Shown in pieces: positions 25,761 through 39,418 of a DNA stretch of 64,000 nucleotides. This DNA comes from Dirofilaria immitis (taxonomy: Eukaryota; Nematoda; Chromadorea; Rhabditida; Onchocercidae). Made by a program: the position numbers and the translations under genes. Location of the stretch: positions 3,591,501 to 3,655,500 of the forward strand of contig JAKNDB010000098.1 of NCBI GenBank assembly GCA_024305405.1, given 5' to 3'. Positions within the stretch are counted from its first letter, which is position 1. Every line of letters begins with the position of its first letter. A model generated the notes under the pieces. That model saw nothing but the letters and a program-made list of their open reading frames with translations, ran no database searches and had not been told where the DNA came from.

Positions 25761-26882
25761 CAGAAGTAAGCGAATTATTAATTTGTCTCATAATATTATC
25801 GTTCAATCAGGTATGTGAACTAAAATTAGAATATATCGGCAATAATAATTATAATAATTCTATTAATGATGAAGTGAACAAATATTTCTCAATAACAAAG
25901 TGCGTTAATAATGATGAGGTCACAGGTCAATCACATATATTCTCAATAGCAAGATGCGCTAATAATGAGGTCACACAGATTAATCACGTATATAAACTGA
26001 AATCAGAATAAGCAGATAATAATTTTCTCTATTAATGATAATGAAATGCAAGAAATTTTATCAATAGTTAAAGATTAACAATTGTTAATATCATAAATTA
26101 ATCAATTATATCAATCATGTACGTAGAATAAAAATGAATAAATGATAATGATGATTATAATAATTATATCAGCAATGAAATGAAATAGATAATTTGAAGA
26201 AAATCGAATAAATTAGATTATTTCGTTTATCCAAATTAAATAAATGTTTGTAGAATGTCATTTGAAATGGCTTATTCGATCGAATTTGTCTGATCCATTA
26301 ATCTTATCATATTATAATAATGATATTCGGAAGAATTCATTTTCTATTTTCAAAATTTTTTCATTTCATTTCTGCTTTTTTTCTTGTATATTTATATAAA
26401 TTTTTCACGTACGTATTATTCAGGTATTCACGTAATTTAACAAAATCATTTCAATTATTTTTATCTCTTTGTTAATTGAGATTGATGTTAGAATATCAAA
26501 AATGTTAAAAACTCTTTTTTAATATGTGTATAGAAAGAATTCTCGAATATGTATAGAAATAATTCTCGAATATGTATAGAAAGAATTCTCGCATATATAT
26601 GGAAAGAATTCTCGAATGTATGTAAGGACTAAGAATTTTTGATTTTATATATTAAGAAAATTTATGAAATATGCAGCAAATTTTGATCTATCAAGAGAAT
26701 GAGGAAAAATTTTTGATTTTAATATCGAGAAAAGTCTCGAACTATGCGTAATAACTTTTTGAAAGAAGCATTTTTTTGCTTAGAAATTTTAAAGCATTAA
26801 AAAAACTACGAATAATACGGTATTTAAAATATGTTTTGTCTTTGATTTCTAATTATTTCAAAGTCAAATGAAGAATAATGAT

Positions 26883-26886
26883 AAAA

Positions 26887-26949
<63 letters not shown>

Positions 26950-26950
26950 C
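26883..26950. repeat. (GATT)n microsatellite
   Basis: About 16 uninterrupted TGAT repeats. Confidence 0.95.
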
Positions 26951-28014
26951 TACCAAAGAAATATCTTTTGATAATCGTGCAATTAATTAATTTTGATAAG
27001 AACTGATCATTCAGCTATTCTTTTTTTTTCCTTCCAATCATTAATTATTTTCTAATTTAAACTTTTTTTTAAAAAAGGCATTTCTGTTAATATTGATAAT
27101 AAAAGAATTAATTACAAAAATATTCTAATTCGAGAACGATATGATTTATTCTCGATAATCATAGTGATAAGCTTTTTCGATAAATTATTTTTTACTACTT
27201 CAAAGAAAAAAATCGAGAATTATAGAAGATTTTAGAAAATTTTTAATTTTCATAAATTAATCAATTCTATAATTTAATAAATGATAATCTTTTCCAATAG
27301 TTAAAAAAAAATAAAACAAATGATAATTCTGCTATCTTTGATAGAGTATTTTTTTAATTCTTTGAAAAAAGTTTAATTTTTTAAAAGCTTTTACAAATCT
27401 ATCACTCTTAATTAATTATAAATCTCGAAGGAATCTAGAAAATTTTGCATCATTGCATGAAATATGATATCAATTAACATATTTAATATTTCGTAGACAA
27501 TGATGACATGATATGATATGATATCAAAAAACAAGATATGATATTAAGTAACATATTCAATGTCTCTTAGATGATGATGATATGTTATCAAGGAACGAGA
27601 TATGATATCAATTAACATCTTCAATATTTCATAGATGATGATGATATATGATATGATATCAAAAAACAAGATATTTTATTAACATATTTAATATTTCTTA
27701 GATGATTATGAGCAATCGAATGATAAGAATTGAATTATTAAATAATTTATTATTTTTTAATTGATAAAAATTCCAAATAACAAATTAATTCCCAACGAAT
27801 TCTTGCAAAGTATAAATAAATAAATGAAAATAATAAACATTTATTACGCATAAGTGTAATTTATGAATAATAAAATAAATAAATATTATTATATAATCTA
27901 ACCTAAAATAATAATGTAAACAAATAAACAAAACAAAACAAATATGCTGTCATATTAATTAATAAATAAATAAATTTAATTTATATGGTAAATAGTTACG
28001 CCATAAATAAATAC

Positions 28015-28015
<1 letters not shown>

Positions 28016-28061
<46 letters not shown>

Positions 28062-28103
28062 CAATCAGTCAATCATTCAGTCAATCAATCAATCAATCAA
28101 TGG
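28016..28103. repeat. (AATC)n microsatellite
   Basis: About 20 AATC units with a few interruptions (ATTC, AGTC) in the right half. Confidence 0.95.
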
Positions 28104-29771
28104 ATCCATTTATTGATCGAGAGTAATTAGAAATTTTGAATGTTTTTTTCTATCAATACAATAAATGTAAATTAAAAGAAAATTATTTTATCATTATTTA
28201 CATTATAGATATTGATAAGAGATTATAATGAGAATATAAATTTTTTTTTCAAAAATAATAATATGTGATCTGTTGAATAAGTCAAATTTAATCAATCAAT
28301 CGATTGATCCGTTTATTTAAAATTAATATTTCAATTTAAAATCTAAAATAGCAATTCATTTATTAATTCAATCAACTGATTAGTTCGTTTATTGAAATAA
28401 AGATTATACAATTCAAAAAAATAAATGATTTCATTTATTCGTTCAATTCAATCAATTGCTAATTTCATTGATCAATTTCAATTTAATCAATCGATTAATT
28501 CATCTATTAAAATTAATATCATATTTTGCAATCAAAAAAAAGAACTGTCTATGAAATAAAATTGCAAAAAAAGTTTCATATTTTTAATAAAGGAAAAAAG
28601 TAACCACAGCTGGATAACTAACTTTCTAGAAGATAATGTCACCTGTAAAAATAAAAAAAAATCTGTAATATCAAATTTCTGTTTCATTCCAAATGTACCA
28701 AATGAACAATTTCAGGATATCTAAACTTTTTGATCAATAAATCATTTGACCTTTTATACGAGATAAAACAAAAAAATACATATGTTTTTTATTTGGTCAA
28801 AGGTTAAAATACATGCTTTTCTCGACTTATATAAAATAGGTGATAAAATAATTAACCTAAATGAATGTAAAAATAATATGAAACATAAGAAGTGATAAAA
28901 TGATTACCCTAAATAAACGTAAAAAACTTTTCTCGACTTATATATTATAAGCGGTAAAATAATTAACCTAAATGAATATAGAAACTTTTCTCGACTTATA
29001 TAATTGATGATAAAAATGATTAGTCTAAATAAATATAAAAATTTTCATCAACTTGTATAATATGTGATAAAATGATTAAGCTTAATGAATATGAAAATAA
29101 TATGAAACATAATAAGTGATAAAATGATTAATCTAAAATAAATATTAAAGAAAGAATTCTTCTATTAAAATAACAAAATATTATCATTATTGAATATAAT
29201 TTATCAATAGAAATAATAATGTTATCTTACCATATCATTTCTGAATTTGTACAATGATAATACTTATAATCAATATCGACGTTAATAAAATCAAATTGAT
29301 CGATCAATTTTTGTTAAATCGCTTGATCTTAGACGAATTATCAACCGTTAGTTGTGTAAGCAGACTTTCGATGTAGAAAATAATAAAATTTTATTGTCTG
29401 AGGTTTCAAGCAAATATTATGTTAACAAATTTGGGCCTTGAAAATTGGCCACAAATATGAATATTAACATTAAACAATTACAATGTTGACATATTTTGGA
29501 CTAAAAAAATTGATCATAAATATAAATTAACTTTAAGCAATTATTCATGTTGACAAATTTACGCGTAAAAATTTGGCCATAAAAACAAATTAATTTTTCT
29601 CTAACAAAAATGAAATATTGATAATGACAAATTTTAGTTAAGTGCTAATTTGAAACCAACAATAAAATGCTTTGATAATTGATTGATAATGAAAGTTTTC
29701 ATCATTACTTTTTCTCTTCTCGAGAATATCGATAGAATAATTTAGGATTAGTAGGAAATGATATTTGAAAT

Positions 29772-29942
29772 GATCCTGGCTAAAGGTGAAATTAAAACCA
29801 AAACCTAAAATGGTACCAGCAGGTACCAATAAATTTGCGGAAATGAAAGAAAAGCCAATTGCAATTTCTATTGTACGTAAATATATGCATACAAACAATG
29901 TCAACTTGTTTATCCGCATGCTACTATTGGTCGCGCCTATTT
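29772..29942 (+). CDS. weak candidate coding island, unidentified
   Basis: GC is higher than the flanks, and 56 codons are open on the plus strand up to TGA at 29940. The translation includes VKLKPKPKMVPAGTNKFAEM and KEKPIAISIVRKYMHTNNVN, then LFIRMLLLVAPI. There is no T-rich acceptor at the left edge and no recognisable family. The opposite strand also has an open frame of 93 codons here, so the reading strand is uncertain. It could be a short exon, a relic or chance. Confidence 0.2.
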
Positions 29943-30000
29943 GAGCATAAATAATGACAATGACGACAGCAATGATAATGATGGCGAGAATGATGATGGT

Positions 30001-30030
30001 AATGTGGTGATGATGATGATGATGATGACG

Positions 30031-30062
<32 letters not shown>

Positions 30063-30068
30063 GATGAC

Positions 30069-30112
<44 letters not shown>

Positions 30113-30330
30113 CAATGATGAATTAAGAATAGGCAATATGAGTATTTTATTGCACGAGAATAGACGAATAAAATGGTATAACCTAAATAGGCCAGCTAGG
30201 ATGAATGAATGAGTAAATTCATAAATTTGATAGGTTGAAGATAGAATAGAATAGAATAGAATAGAATAGAATAGAATAGTAGAATAGAATAGAATAGAAT
30301 AGAATGGAATGGAATAGAATAGAAAAGGAA
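30001..30330. repeat. (GAT)n followed by (GAATA)n
   Basis: An almost pure GATGAT run covers about 30007-30120. A pentanucleotide GAATA array of about 17 units covers about 30238-30325. The long serine- or methionine-rich frames across this interval are translations of these repeats. Confidence 0.95.
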
Positions 30331-33300
30331 AGAGACAAATGAATGGACATTGAGAGGGAGCTGTAAGTGGACTGAAATTGGACGATGAAATGTTAACAAA
30401 TGGAAATGACAGCTGCAAGAATGAAAAGGACATTAACAAACGATAAAACTAAGGTAATAGATAGGTTGAACAAAGCAAAAGAGAGAGAGAGAGAGAGAGA
30501 AAGAGAAAGAGAAAATTTAATTTGATTTTAAAAATAGGAAATATCTGAAAATGAAAGGATTTCAATTTATTTTAAATTCTACATATTATTTTGACAAATT
30601 AATTTTTTTTTCAAACCATTACGAATTAGATAAATGATGAAAAATAAAATAAAATAATGTCGAGAATTTGAGAAAAAAAAAACGGTGTTAGGATATTGAT
30701 AAATGAATAAGAGATGATTCTGATTATAGCAGCAATGTTAGCTGATGATGAATAAATGATAATAATAAATTATTTTAATAACATATACATATATTTAATA
30801 ACGTCCTTTTATCATTTTAGTAATTGATACCATATAATTTAATTATAATGATTACAAAAAATTATGATAATCATTATGATAATGACATCATATCAGTACT
30901 ATGAATGATGAATTCGTTAATTTAAAAAAAAAGTGAAAAATAAACTTGTTAATTTTTTTTAAATAAAAATCGGATTTGTTCGAAATTATAAAGTTTACTT
31001 AAATAATTGAATAAAAAATTTAATTTCAAATTTTAATTATTAGCTTAATTGCATTTTTATCGATCAGCCTAAAATTAATTTTAGCTTTTAGCTTTCCAGC
31101 ATTTTAGCTTAGAATTTTATTCTAATAATTCAATTAAAATTTCCTATTTCTAATTTTAAATATGATTAAATTATACAAATTGATAAATAACATTGGAATT
31201 GCTGGTATAGTTATGTTAAAAATTATCACAGATATTTGCATATCAAAATATTATAATCAAATAAACAGATATCAGAATATTATAATCAAATAAATAAACA
31301 AATCGTATATGATTTAAAAATATAGAATTTAAATTGGAATAGAAAATATTCTACTATAAATTGAAATGAAAAATCAACAGTAAATTGAAACTAATTTTAA
31401 ATTTATTAATAAAATGTTGACCTAAATGTTGATTTTTAATTAAATCTAATATTCAACTTAAATTGAATTTTAGTAATTTTACTTGATATATGAATAAAAT
31501 TAGTGATACAGCTTTTATCAAAATCAGTATTTTATATTATATCAATAATATGATTGTGATATGAAAACACTTGAGAAATGACTGATAACATTGACTGATA
31601 TTATGCTTTATCAATAACTATAATAGATAACTGATTATAAATATGTTACAGAAATGAAACACCATTAGCATCGAGTATTTTCATCGATTAAATTTTCTAC
31701 AAATTAATAATTCATACAAGGAATTGATCTACAATAGATTATTTATGATTGATCAGTCAATAATAAAATAATAATAAATTCATATATATTTACAAGAAAA
31801 CAAACTTTTGATCATAACCATAAAAAGTATTACAATTATTGATTAATTTATCGATATTTTTGTTAAGATTTATTTATCTTAATTTACAAATATAATGATA
31901 ACGTTGATTAGCAGAGATTTGTACGATTTTAATTCGATCCGATGACTATATTTGTGACAAATTTTAAATAGAAACCAGTCAGTTTATTATTTCACATATT
32001 TATCCATCTAATGATTATCAATATAGTTTAACCTGTTTTATCAATTGTCTCAAATTACTATGTATTATGATATTTTCTCTCAAATTCATTTATCCTTCCT
32101 TCGCCGTTACTATTATTCGATTATTACATACTAACAATACGTTTCATTAATAGCACTGATGATAACAATGATTATCAATGATATAAAATATTTTTACGAT
32201 GATTATTTTATGTTAAACAATTTTTATTATCAAATACAACAACTATTCCAATGATACAAATAGTAAAATATATTTGAAAATTTTGAATAAATATTTTGTA
32301 CAAATTAACGATTGAATAAAATTAAAATTGAGCAAATTAACTTTTTTTTTCTTTTAAACTTTGTCATACAAAAATGAATAATACGATGTTAGAATAGAAA
32401 AGAAAAATACCGTATATTTCTTCATTTTTTGATAATTTTATAAAATATTGTTAAACTTTTTGCTATTAAAATATTTTGTATAATTAAGAATTAAATGAAA
32501 TTATTAAAACTGAATAAATGAAAATTTTTCTTTTTTTTAAAGCATCATTATAGGATTAATGATGTTCGAAAGCATATACCGTATACTTTCCCAAAATACC
32601 GTACATTTTACAATTCGCTTCCAAATTATAATAATCGATTATGTAAATATTTATGAAATATTTCGAAAAAGTAAAAAATAAACAGAGAATGAAAAATGAT
32701 AAATAATAGTTGAAAGAGAGAGAGGGAAAAAGAATAAAGAAAAGAAAGGAAGAGTAAATAATCCTATATATAATAATCATTTTTTTTTTTCGAGAACAAC
32801 GTAATAACAACAACCATACTATCGGAAGATTTGCAAATTTCTGAAGGTAAGGTAAATTTCAAAGAGAATAATTGGAATGTTGGCAAATCGTCTTTCTCGT
32901 TTTCTCTCTCCATCCCTTTCTCTTTCTCTATTAAATCCATCAAGGGCATATAAATAATTTGCATAGATTATATATGTATAAATTTTCTAATTGTCAATGC
33001 ACTCATAAATGGTAAATCTGAAAGGAAAAAGATTGGTGCGATAGGTCGAGAATGACGAATGAGTTTTCAAGACTTGATGAATTTGCATAGATGGTGACAT
33101 TGTTAAAATTGTATGTGATATCCATTCCAATAAATATTGGTTTACGATTAATATTTCATATTTCTAGCAAAATTAAATATCAAATATTCATATAAACAAA
33201 AAGTTTGAACAATATAGATTTTTGATATTTTAGCAAAAAAAAAAGCATATAAATGAAATAGAATATAGTAAGTTTCTTTCTTTTTTTTTTTAAATATGAT

Positions 33301-33929
33301 AGATTTTTTTAATCTTTTCATTCGCAATATGTTAAAAATGATAAAAATGATTAAATTTGCGTTGATATCTCTCACTTGCAATATGATTAAATGATAAAAA
33401 TGATTAAATTTGCATTGATATAAAATGATAAAAATTTCGAGAATATTTTTTTGAAAAAAAAACGAAAGTATATCAATAAATAATTGGGAATAAAATGATC
33501 AAATTTGCATTCATATCTCTCACTTACATTATGATTAAATGATAAAAATGATTAAATTTGCATTGATATTTTTCATTCGCATTATGATTAAATGATAAAA
33601 ACAATTAAATTTGCATTGATATCTTTCACTTATAATATGTTAAGTGATAAAAATGATTTATATTTCTTTTTTTCTCTCCTTTATCTTTCGTTTTTCTTTT
33701 TAACTAACACTTTTCATTGAATTGAAAAATAGAGAAAAATAAAGTTTGTAAATTTGTAATATCGACGATCGTAAAAAAATTTTTTTTTTTTTAATCAATA
33801 TTTTCTTGTTGGATCAAATAAATCACAAACAATACTTATATATGCATAAATGATAATATATGCCTATATTGTTATTATCATGCGCATTTGCGTGATATAC
33901 ACGTGCATGCGTATGCATAATTATTGTCC
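30331..33929. other. AT-rich intergenic DNA with GA run and a 50-bp array
   Basis: (GA)n lies at 30479-30512. About seven diverged copies of a unit with AAATGATAAAAATGATTAAA then TTTGCATTGATATCTCTCAC lie at 33310-33655. No exon is supported. Confidence 0.55.
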
Positions 33930-34160
33930 ATCTATGATGTGACCGCCGATAGAATATTTTGGAATTTCAACATCGAGACAAAGGGGCGTATAATCGACTG
34001 GCACGAAATTGCACGCGCTTGACCTTTTATTAAGTGAGCTGTATATGCTCAGGAAGTTTTTCCATTTCAAAATTGTCATCAATGAACTTGCCAAAATGAT
34101 GTATGATGTATATCGTATTGATAGTTATTTCATCTATGACAATAGTTGCTTGACCTTGAT
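33930..34160 (-). pseudogene. degenerate coding relic, possibly bacterial
   Basis: GC is about 39% over 33901-34080 and reaches 47% at 33961-34020, the highest value noticed in the window outside genes. On the minus strand one frame reads VIDEITINTIYIIHHFGKFI and then DDNFEMEKLPEHIQLT before TAA at about 34031. Immediately after it two other frames stay open: LIKGQARAISCQSIIRPFVS, and ACNFVPVDYTPLCLDVEIPK followed by YSIGGHIIDGQ. No splice sites are evident. I read this as a frameshifted fragment of foreign or transposon DNA. The family is not recognised. Confidence 0.4.
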
Positions 34161-34239
34161 AATAATGATAATGTTTATTTTTCAATCTTTATTAAATCAT
34201 ATTAACTTTTTTTTTTTTACCAAAAATTAGCCACATTAC

Positions 34240-35680
34240 AGATTATGCAACCTAGTTTGTTCCTTTATGATGATAACAATGATAAGTGTATCATGATAGT
34301 AATAGCCATAATAAATAAAAATGAAAATTTTTCCAATTTTTTAAACTTTTTTTAAATTTCGTATTTCTTTAGCCGACCCCATGAATATCAAATTTTTTTA
34401 GTTAAATTTCTCGCCAAATCTATAGTATACGCAAGATACAGTTACTGTAATAATGATATAGTAACGATAATCAATTACGATAATAATGGTAATATTTGAT
34501 TGAAATCATTGTAATAAGCTTAATTGAAATCATTGCAATAATGACATTAAATCGCAGAGACTGTAATAAGACTTACATAAATGATATTCAAATGAAATTT
34601 CTGTAATAGGAATTATAATAATGATATCTAGCTACGGCTACTGTAATAAGAAAACTAAGATTATGATATAAATGTAACTACTGCAACAAGAACCACAATA
34701 ACGATGTTCAATCCCGACTACCGTTGCAGAATAGACTTACAATAATATTGTCCAACTGGAATTACTATAAAGTTATGAACTACCTCAATAAGTTGAACTG
34801 CAATTACTGTAATGAAAACTACAATAATGATACTTGACTATTTTAATGATAACAATGATATTTATTTGCAGTTATTTTAGCAAGAAGATAACCAATATTT
34901 AATTGCACTTGCGGTAGTATGAACTACAATAATAATAACATTTAACTAAAATTACTGTAATAAAAATTGCTATAATGATATTCAACTGCAGTTACTGTAA
35001 TAAATTGTAACAATAATGTTTAATTGCAACACTCGCAATAAAAACTGCAATAATAATATTTAAAATTCTAGGAAATGCAATAATAATAATAATAATACGA
35101 AAGCGACCGAAAGTACATCATCACATAATCTTTTTATGATATGCTCTCACTATCTTCTTAGTATTTGATGTATAGATAAATTTTCTATGCATATGAACAA
35201 AATTTATCAATTACTAAAATGAGAGTTTGGTGAGTGAGGGAAAGTTTAATCAAATGTTTCCATAAGCTGTTTATTTTGAAGTGAATACTCAAAATGATTA
35301 GTTGAAGGAGAAAATTGAATGTATAAAATTGTGACATCAACTATGAAAATGAATTTCCAAAAGAAAAACTTAACTAATAAGATGGCACTTATTGAATTTT
35401 ATTGCCATTTCAGTTATCTCTTAAAAGGATTAAAAATCGTTAGTGGCAGCACTTCAAAATACAAGAAATATTTCTGGAAACATGCATGAAAATTGATATA
35501 ATTTTTAAGCAATAAAAAAAAAAATTTTTCATTTTCTGATACTTCGATAAAAGAAAATATAAAATTCATTTAAATATGTAGAAATTTTTGAACTAAAATA
35601 TGCTAATTTATGAAAATATGTCAAATTTATATACATACATTTATATGTATATATATAGTTATCATATTGATAATTTTAAT
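34240..35680. other. AT-rich intergenic DNA with a diverged 40-60 bp repeat
   Basis: From about 34440 to 35060 many diverged copies of AACTGCAATTACTGTAATAA and AAAACTACAATAATGATATT-like words are strung together. From 35100 to 35680 nothing specific is seen. Confidence 0.5.
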
Positions 35681-35695
35681 CATTTTCTTATTTAG
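35681..35695 (+). promoter_or_regulatory. acceptor-like site upstream of kinase start, probable trans-splice site
   Basis: CATTTTCTTATTTAG ends at 35695, 33 nt before the first ATG of the kinase frame. It matches the acceptors within the genes and no upstream exon is visible, so spliced-leader addition is the likely use. A cis intron cannot be excluded. Confidence 0.45.
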
Positions 35696-35728
35696 CAAAG
35701 TGGTCAGATGTAGTGTGACTTTAACTTG

Positions 35729-38700
35729 ATGCGAGTAAAATATTTGCTTCAGTTGATAAGATTTATTGTGATTCAATCAATATTACAAATTAAATCAGTG
35801 AATTTGATGGCAAAAAAAACAATTGACCAGAAGAAGAGAAATATAGAGGGCGACCTATCCTTAGAAAAATCAGAAACGGGTACCAACACAGGTGTTTATT
35901 CAAGGACAAAAAAATCGTTAAAATATTCGCGACAGTCATCACAACAACAGCGAAATCTGTCAACGAATTGTTCATCACAACAAAATAGCACAAAAAAGAA
36001 TCAAAATGGGGAAACTATCAATATTGATAAGCTAAAAAGAATGATCGAATCAATAAATGGATCATTTTAGAATTCATCGGTAAAGGCGCATTTGGATGCG
36101 TTTATAAAGTTTGTCTTTCACAATATTGAATTAATCTAAAGTAGTTGATATTATCTGAAATTTTAAATTATTTCATCATAATATATTATCAGCATAATAT
36201 ATTAAACAAAATGAGAGATAATACTTTAGGTTGGATATCATGGTGAACGTTATGCGATGAAATTCGATCTCGGATATAATGCTGAAGAAGTAATTATTAT
36301 TATTTTAAGTAATCATTAATTATCATTAACCATTTTTGACAGAAAAACTTTTCTTACGATGGATAAGTTATGTATGCTGCTGAATAATTAATCGCTTTTG
36401 ATAAATGATAATCAATCTTTTCATTGGCGTGTTTATCAGGAAATTTAACGACGATAAGAAATCATTATTTGATCACTTTTTTGAAAATAAATTTAATATT
36501 TTCTCAATCAAAAGTTTAATTTTAAATTAACTTCTGAAGCAAATAATTTTAATGTTCATTTCAGAAACCATTATTAATTGAAAAGCGCGTGTTGGAATTA
36601 GCAAAACGAGCAGATAGCAAACATCTTTGTCGACTTATCGATCATGGAAATTATTTCGGCACCGAATATATCGTAATGACACTTGTTGGCAAATCATTAC
36701 GAGTATGTTAAGCCAATCACTTCTACCGCTTTTTTTTTTGAATTAAATTCATTTAAATTATTCGAAAATTTTTTATTTGAAAAACTATTGAACAAATTTA
36801 TTTAGGATATTTTAATAGAACGACGAAAAAAAACTCTCAGCTGGATGTGTCATTTCAGTTGGCCTTCAATGTGTTGAAGCAATCGAAGAACTTCATCGAG
36901 TAGGCTTCATTCATCGGTGAGCAGTAGTTGCTTCTAATTATGCCAAAAAATAAAAATTTCATAAATGAAAAATTCCAATTATTAAAAATCAATTTTTGCT
37001 ACCAACTAAGTTAAAATATTGACTTACTGTCAATTAATTAAAAATTCAACTAAAAATCGGTTTATTACCAATTAATTAATTTATATAAGTAAATTAATAT
37101 AAGGCATGAAAATGATAGGTAGATTTTATAATATCTTTTCTCTAACAATATGATAATTATGATCTAAATTGACTAACCTAAATTGATTCGACTCAAAAAA
37201 ATTATATTGTTAAATAATATTCGAAAAATATTGTTTCACTTTGCATTTGGCCAAAAATATTCCGTTTTTGGGTATTTATTATTAAAATTGATTTTTGTTA
37301 ATTTTTTTTTAAGCGATATAAAGCCATCAAATTTTGCTACCGGACGAAATGATCTTGCAAATGGTGCTCGAAAAATTTTCCTCATTGATTTTGGTTTAAG
37401 TTATCATTATGTTGATGCAAAAGATCAATTAAAACATGTAAACGTGTATGTAATTTAAATAATTAAATTTATTATCTCCTACTTTTTAATTTTTTAATCA
37501 AAATTTGCATAATTTTTAATTGGTAAAATTATTTAGTAGCTAGTTTCTCTGAAATTATCCTCAAGATAACTAGAGTAAGTAATGCAGATTCTCAAGATAA
37601 CTAGAGTAAGTAATACAGATTCTCAAGATAACTGGAGTAAGTAATACAGATTCTCAAGATAACTGGAGTAAGTAATACAGATTCTCAAGATAACTGGAGT
37701 AAGTAATACAGATTCTCAAGATAACTGGAGTAAGTAATACAGATTCTCAAGATAACTGGAGTAAGTAATACAGATTCTCAAGATAACTGGAATAAATAAT
37801 ATTGACGTTTTTAATGGATAAAGCAGATGATTAGAAGAATTATGGGACGAAAGATTTCAGTTCGTCCCAAAATTTCAATGAGCATGAATGATATGATGTC
37901 TTGCTTGCTTAAATGCGTTGGCGTTAAATGCGTTGGCGTTAAATGTGTAATTTAAGTAGGCCATTTTTGGTAAGCAAAAATTGATGCCATGGGATGAATC
38001 AAGCGTTCAGTCTTACAGAGTATGACATTCAAAGGGACATTACGTTATGCACCATTAGGATGTCATCGTCGACGTCCACCAGGCCGACGTGACGATCTCG
38101 AATCTTGGATGTATCAACAAATCGAATTTACGAAAGGATGGTTACCATGGAAAAATTTAGATGATGAGGAAGCTATTATGAATGTTAAGGTATATACAAA
38201 CTTTCATATTTCTCGAGGAAGAAAAAAAATAACCAATCCTATTTCTTTATCAATCTTGTCAGAAAATTATTGATAATTTCGTTAGAAAATTATTAGAAAA
38301 TTAAAAATAATTTTTAGAAATGAGTAAATACAATTTTCCTTTAGAAAATCATTTATAATTTATAAAATAAGCCATTTTAAATTCATCATAGGAAATAGCT
38401 CGAACAAACGATGGTATGCAAAAATTGCTAAGATCTTGCCCAAAAAATATATGGAAATAATGAAGCATATTTATAAATTGAAATACACATCTAAACCAGA
38501 CTATGATCTCATCTATAAGGTTTTTACCTTCGCATGATTTTTATCAATGCTTTGAAATATTTGAACTATTACTTTTTTCGTAAACAATTAGATGATGGAA
38601 GTGATAATTATATGGAAATTTTGTTTGTCAGTTGTTATCAATAACAATACAACTCATAGTTTGCTCCAGTAACAACTTTATTTATAATATTTCAGTTAAT

Positions 38701-39043
38701 TATAGCTAGATGAGCAAATAAATAGAAATGTCGGAGAAGTTTTGAATTAACTGATAACCGATTGATAATAAACAAACAGCATATGCCGGGAAAGTTTCAA
38801 ATTAACTGATAATTGATTGATAATGAGCAAACAGAAAATTTTCGAGGAAATTTTTAATTAACTGCTAATTAAATTTATAATAAACAAACAGAAATATCCG
38901 AGAAACTGATCTCATAAAACTATGCATAAAAAGGAAAATTTGATTTTCAGTTGCTCCGAAAAATTCTCTTTGAAGCACGATTGCAAGAATATCCATATGA
39001 TTGGGAATATGAACCATTGAGATATTTTCGTAGAAAATGTTAG
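35729..39043 (+). CDS. CK1/tau-tubulin-kinase-like protein kinase, three frame breaks
   Basis: This is a serine/threonine kinase of the CK1 superfamily, TTBK-like branch. Exons: 35729-36108, 36230-36289, 36565-36702, 36806-36916, 37314-37437, 38019-38189, 38392-38519 and 38951-39043, about 401 aa after correction. A Ser/Gln/Lys-rich N-terminus precedes a glycine loop GKGAFGCVYK, the ATP lysine in YAMK, a catalytic loop HRDIKPSN split across exons 4 and 5, and DFGLS. It continues with FKGTLRYAP, GRRDDLESW, LPWKNL and YTSKPDY. Single-base breaks lie at A5 (36034-36038, one short), A8 (36826-36833, one long) and A6 (38442-38447, one short). All splice sites and catalytic residues are intact, so assembly error is likelier than a pseudogene. 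A second ATG at 35807 (MAKKTIDQ) may be the true start. Substrate unknown; many nematode relatives are germline kinases (family knowledge). Confidence 0.88.
37557..37800 (+). repeat. 31-bp array inside kinase intron 5, about 8 copies
   Basis: The unit is GATTCTCAAGATAACTGGAG then TAAGTAATACA. Nearly every copy contains GGAGTAAGT (donor-like) and AATACAG (acceptor-like) on the sense strand. The array lies between exons 5 and 6 (intron 37438-38018). Confidence 0.95.
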
Positions 39044-39084
39044 TAACAATTTTTTTTTTTTCACCAATAATTTAAATGGTTATC

Positions 39085-39090
39085 AATAAA
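39085..39090 (+). terminator. polyadenylation signal AATAAA of the kinase
   Basis: The canonical AATAAA starts 42 nt after the kinase stop codon. Confidence 0.5.
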
Positions 39091-39253
39091 TTTTGCATTA
39101 TTTAATTTCATATATATTATTTTGGATAAAATATTAGAATCTTTTATTAGAATCTTTAAAAAAATATATATGTATATTAGAATCTTTTTATTCGTTGTTA
39201 ATTTTAACACAATAAGGAATATTATTATACTGATTTAAATTCAATATAAAGGC

Positions 39254-39418
39254 ATAATCTGAAATAACGTTTAGAAGGCATATAAATATAAGTTTAATAT
39301 TGGATCATACATAATCTAAAATAACGTTTAGAAGGCATATAAATATAAGTTTAATATTGGATCATACATAATCTAAAATAACGTTTAGAAGGCATATAAA
39401 TATAAGTTTAATATTGGT
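39254..39418. repeat. 57-bp tandem repeat, about 3 copies
   Basis: ATAATCTAAAATAACGTTTA starts copies at 39254 (one mismatch), 39311 and 39368, exactly 57 bp apart. Near identity means recent amplification. It lies just 3' of the kinase gene. Confidence 0.95.

Larger units (their letters stand above)
25761..29771. other. AT-rich intergenic DNA with several decayed arrays
   Basis: Contents: an AAAGAATTCTCGAATATGTA array near 26535-26625; an approximately 65-100 bp unit with GATGATGATATGATATCAA at 27490-27720; an approximately 50-bp unit with AAAATGATTAACCTAAATGA at 28840-29140; and three diverged copies around ATGTTGACAAATTTGGGCC at 29415-29590. No exon is supported. Confidence 0.5.

Noticed and set aside
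29924..30439. 171-codon minus-strand frame with poly-Ser
   Set aside because: It is made of (GAT)n and (GAATA)n repeats and is not a conserved protein.
35790..35993. 67-codon minus-strand frame over kinase exon 1
   Set aside because: Shadow of the kinase N-terminal coding sequence on the plus strand.
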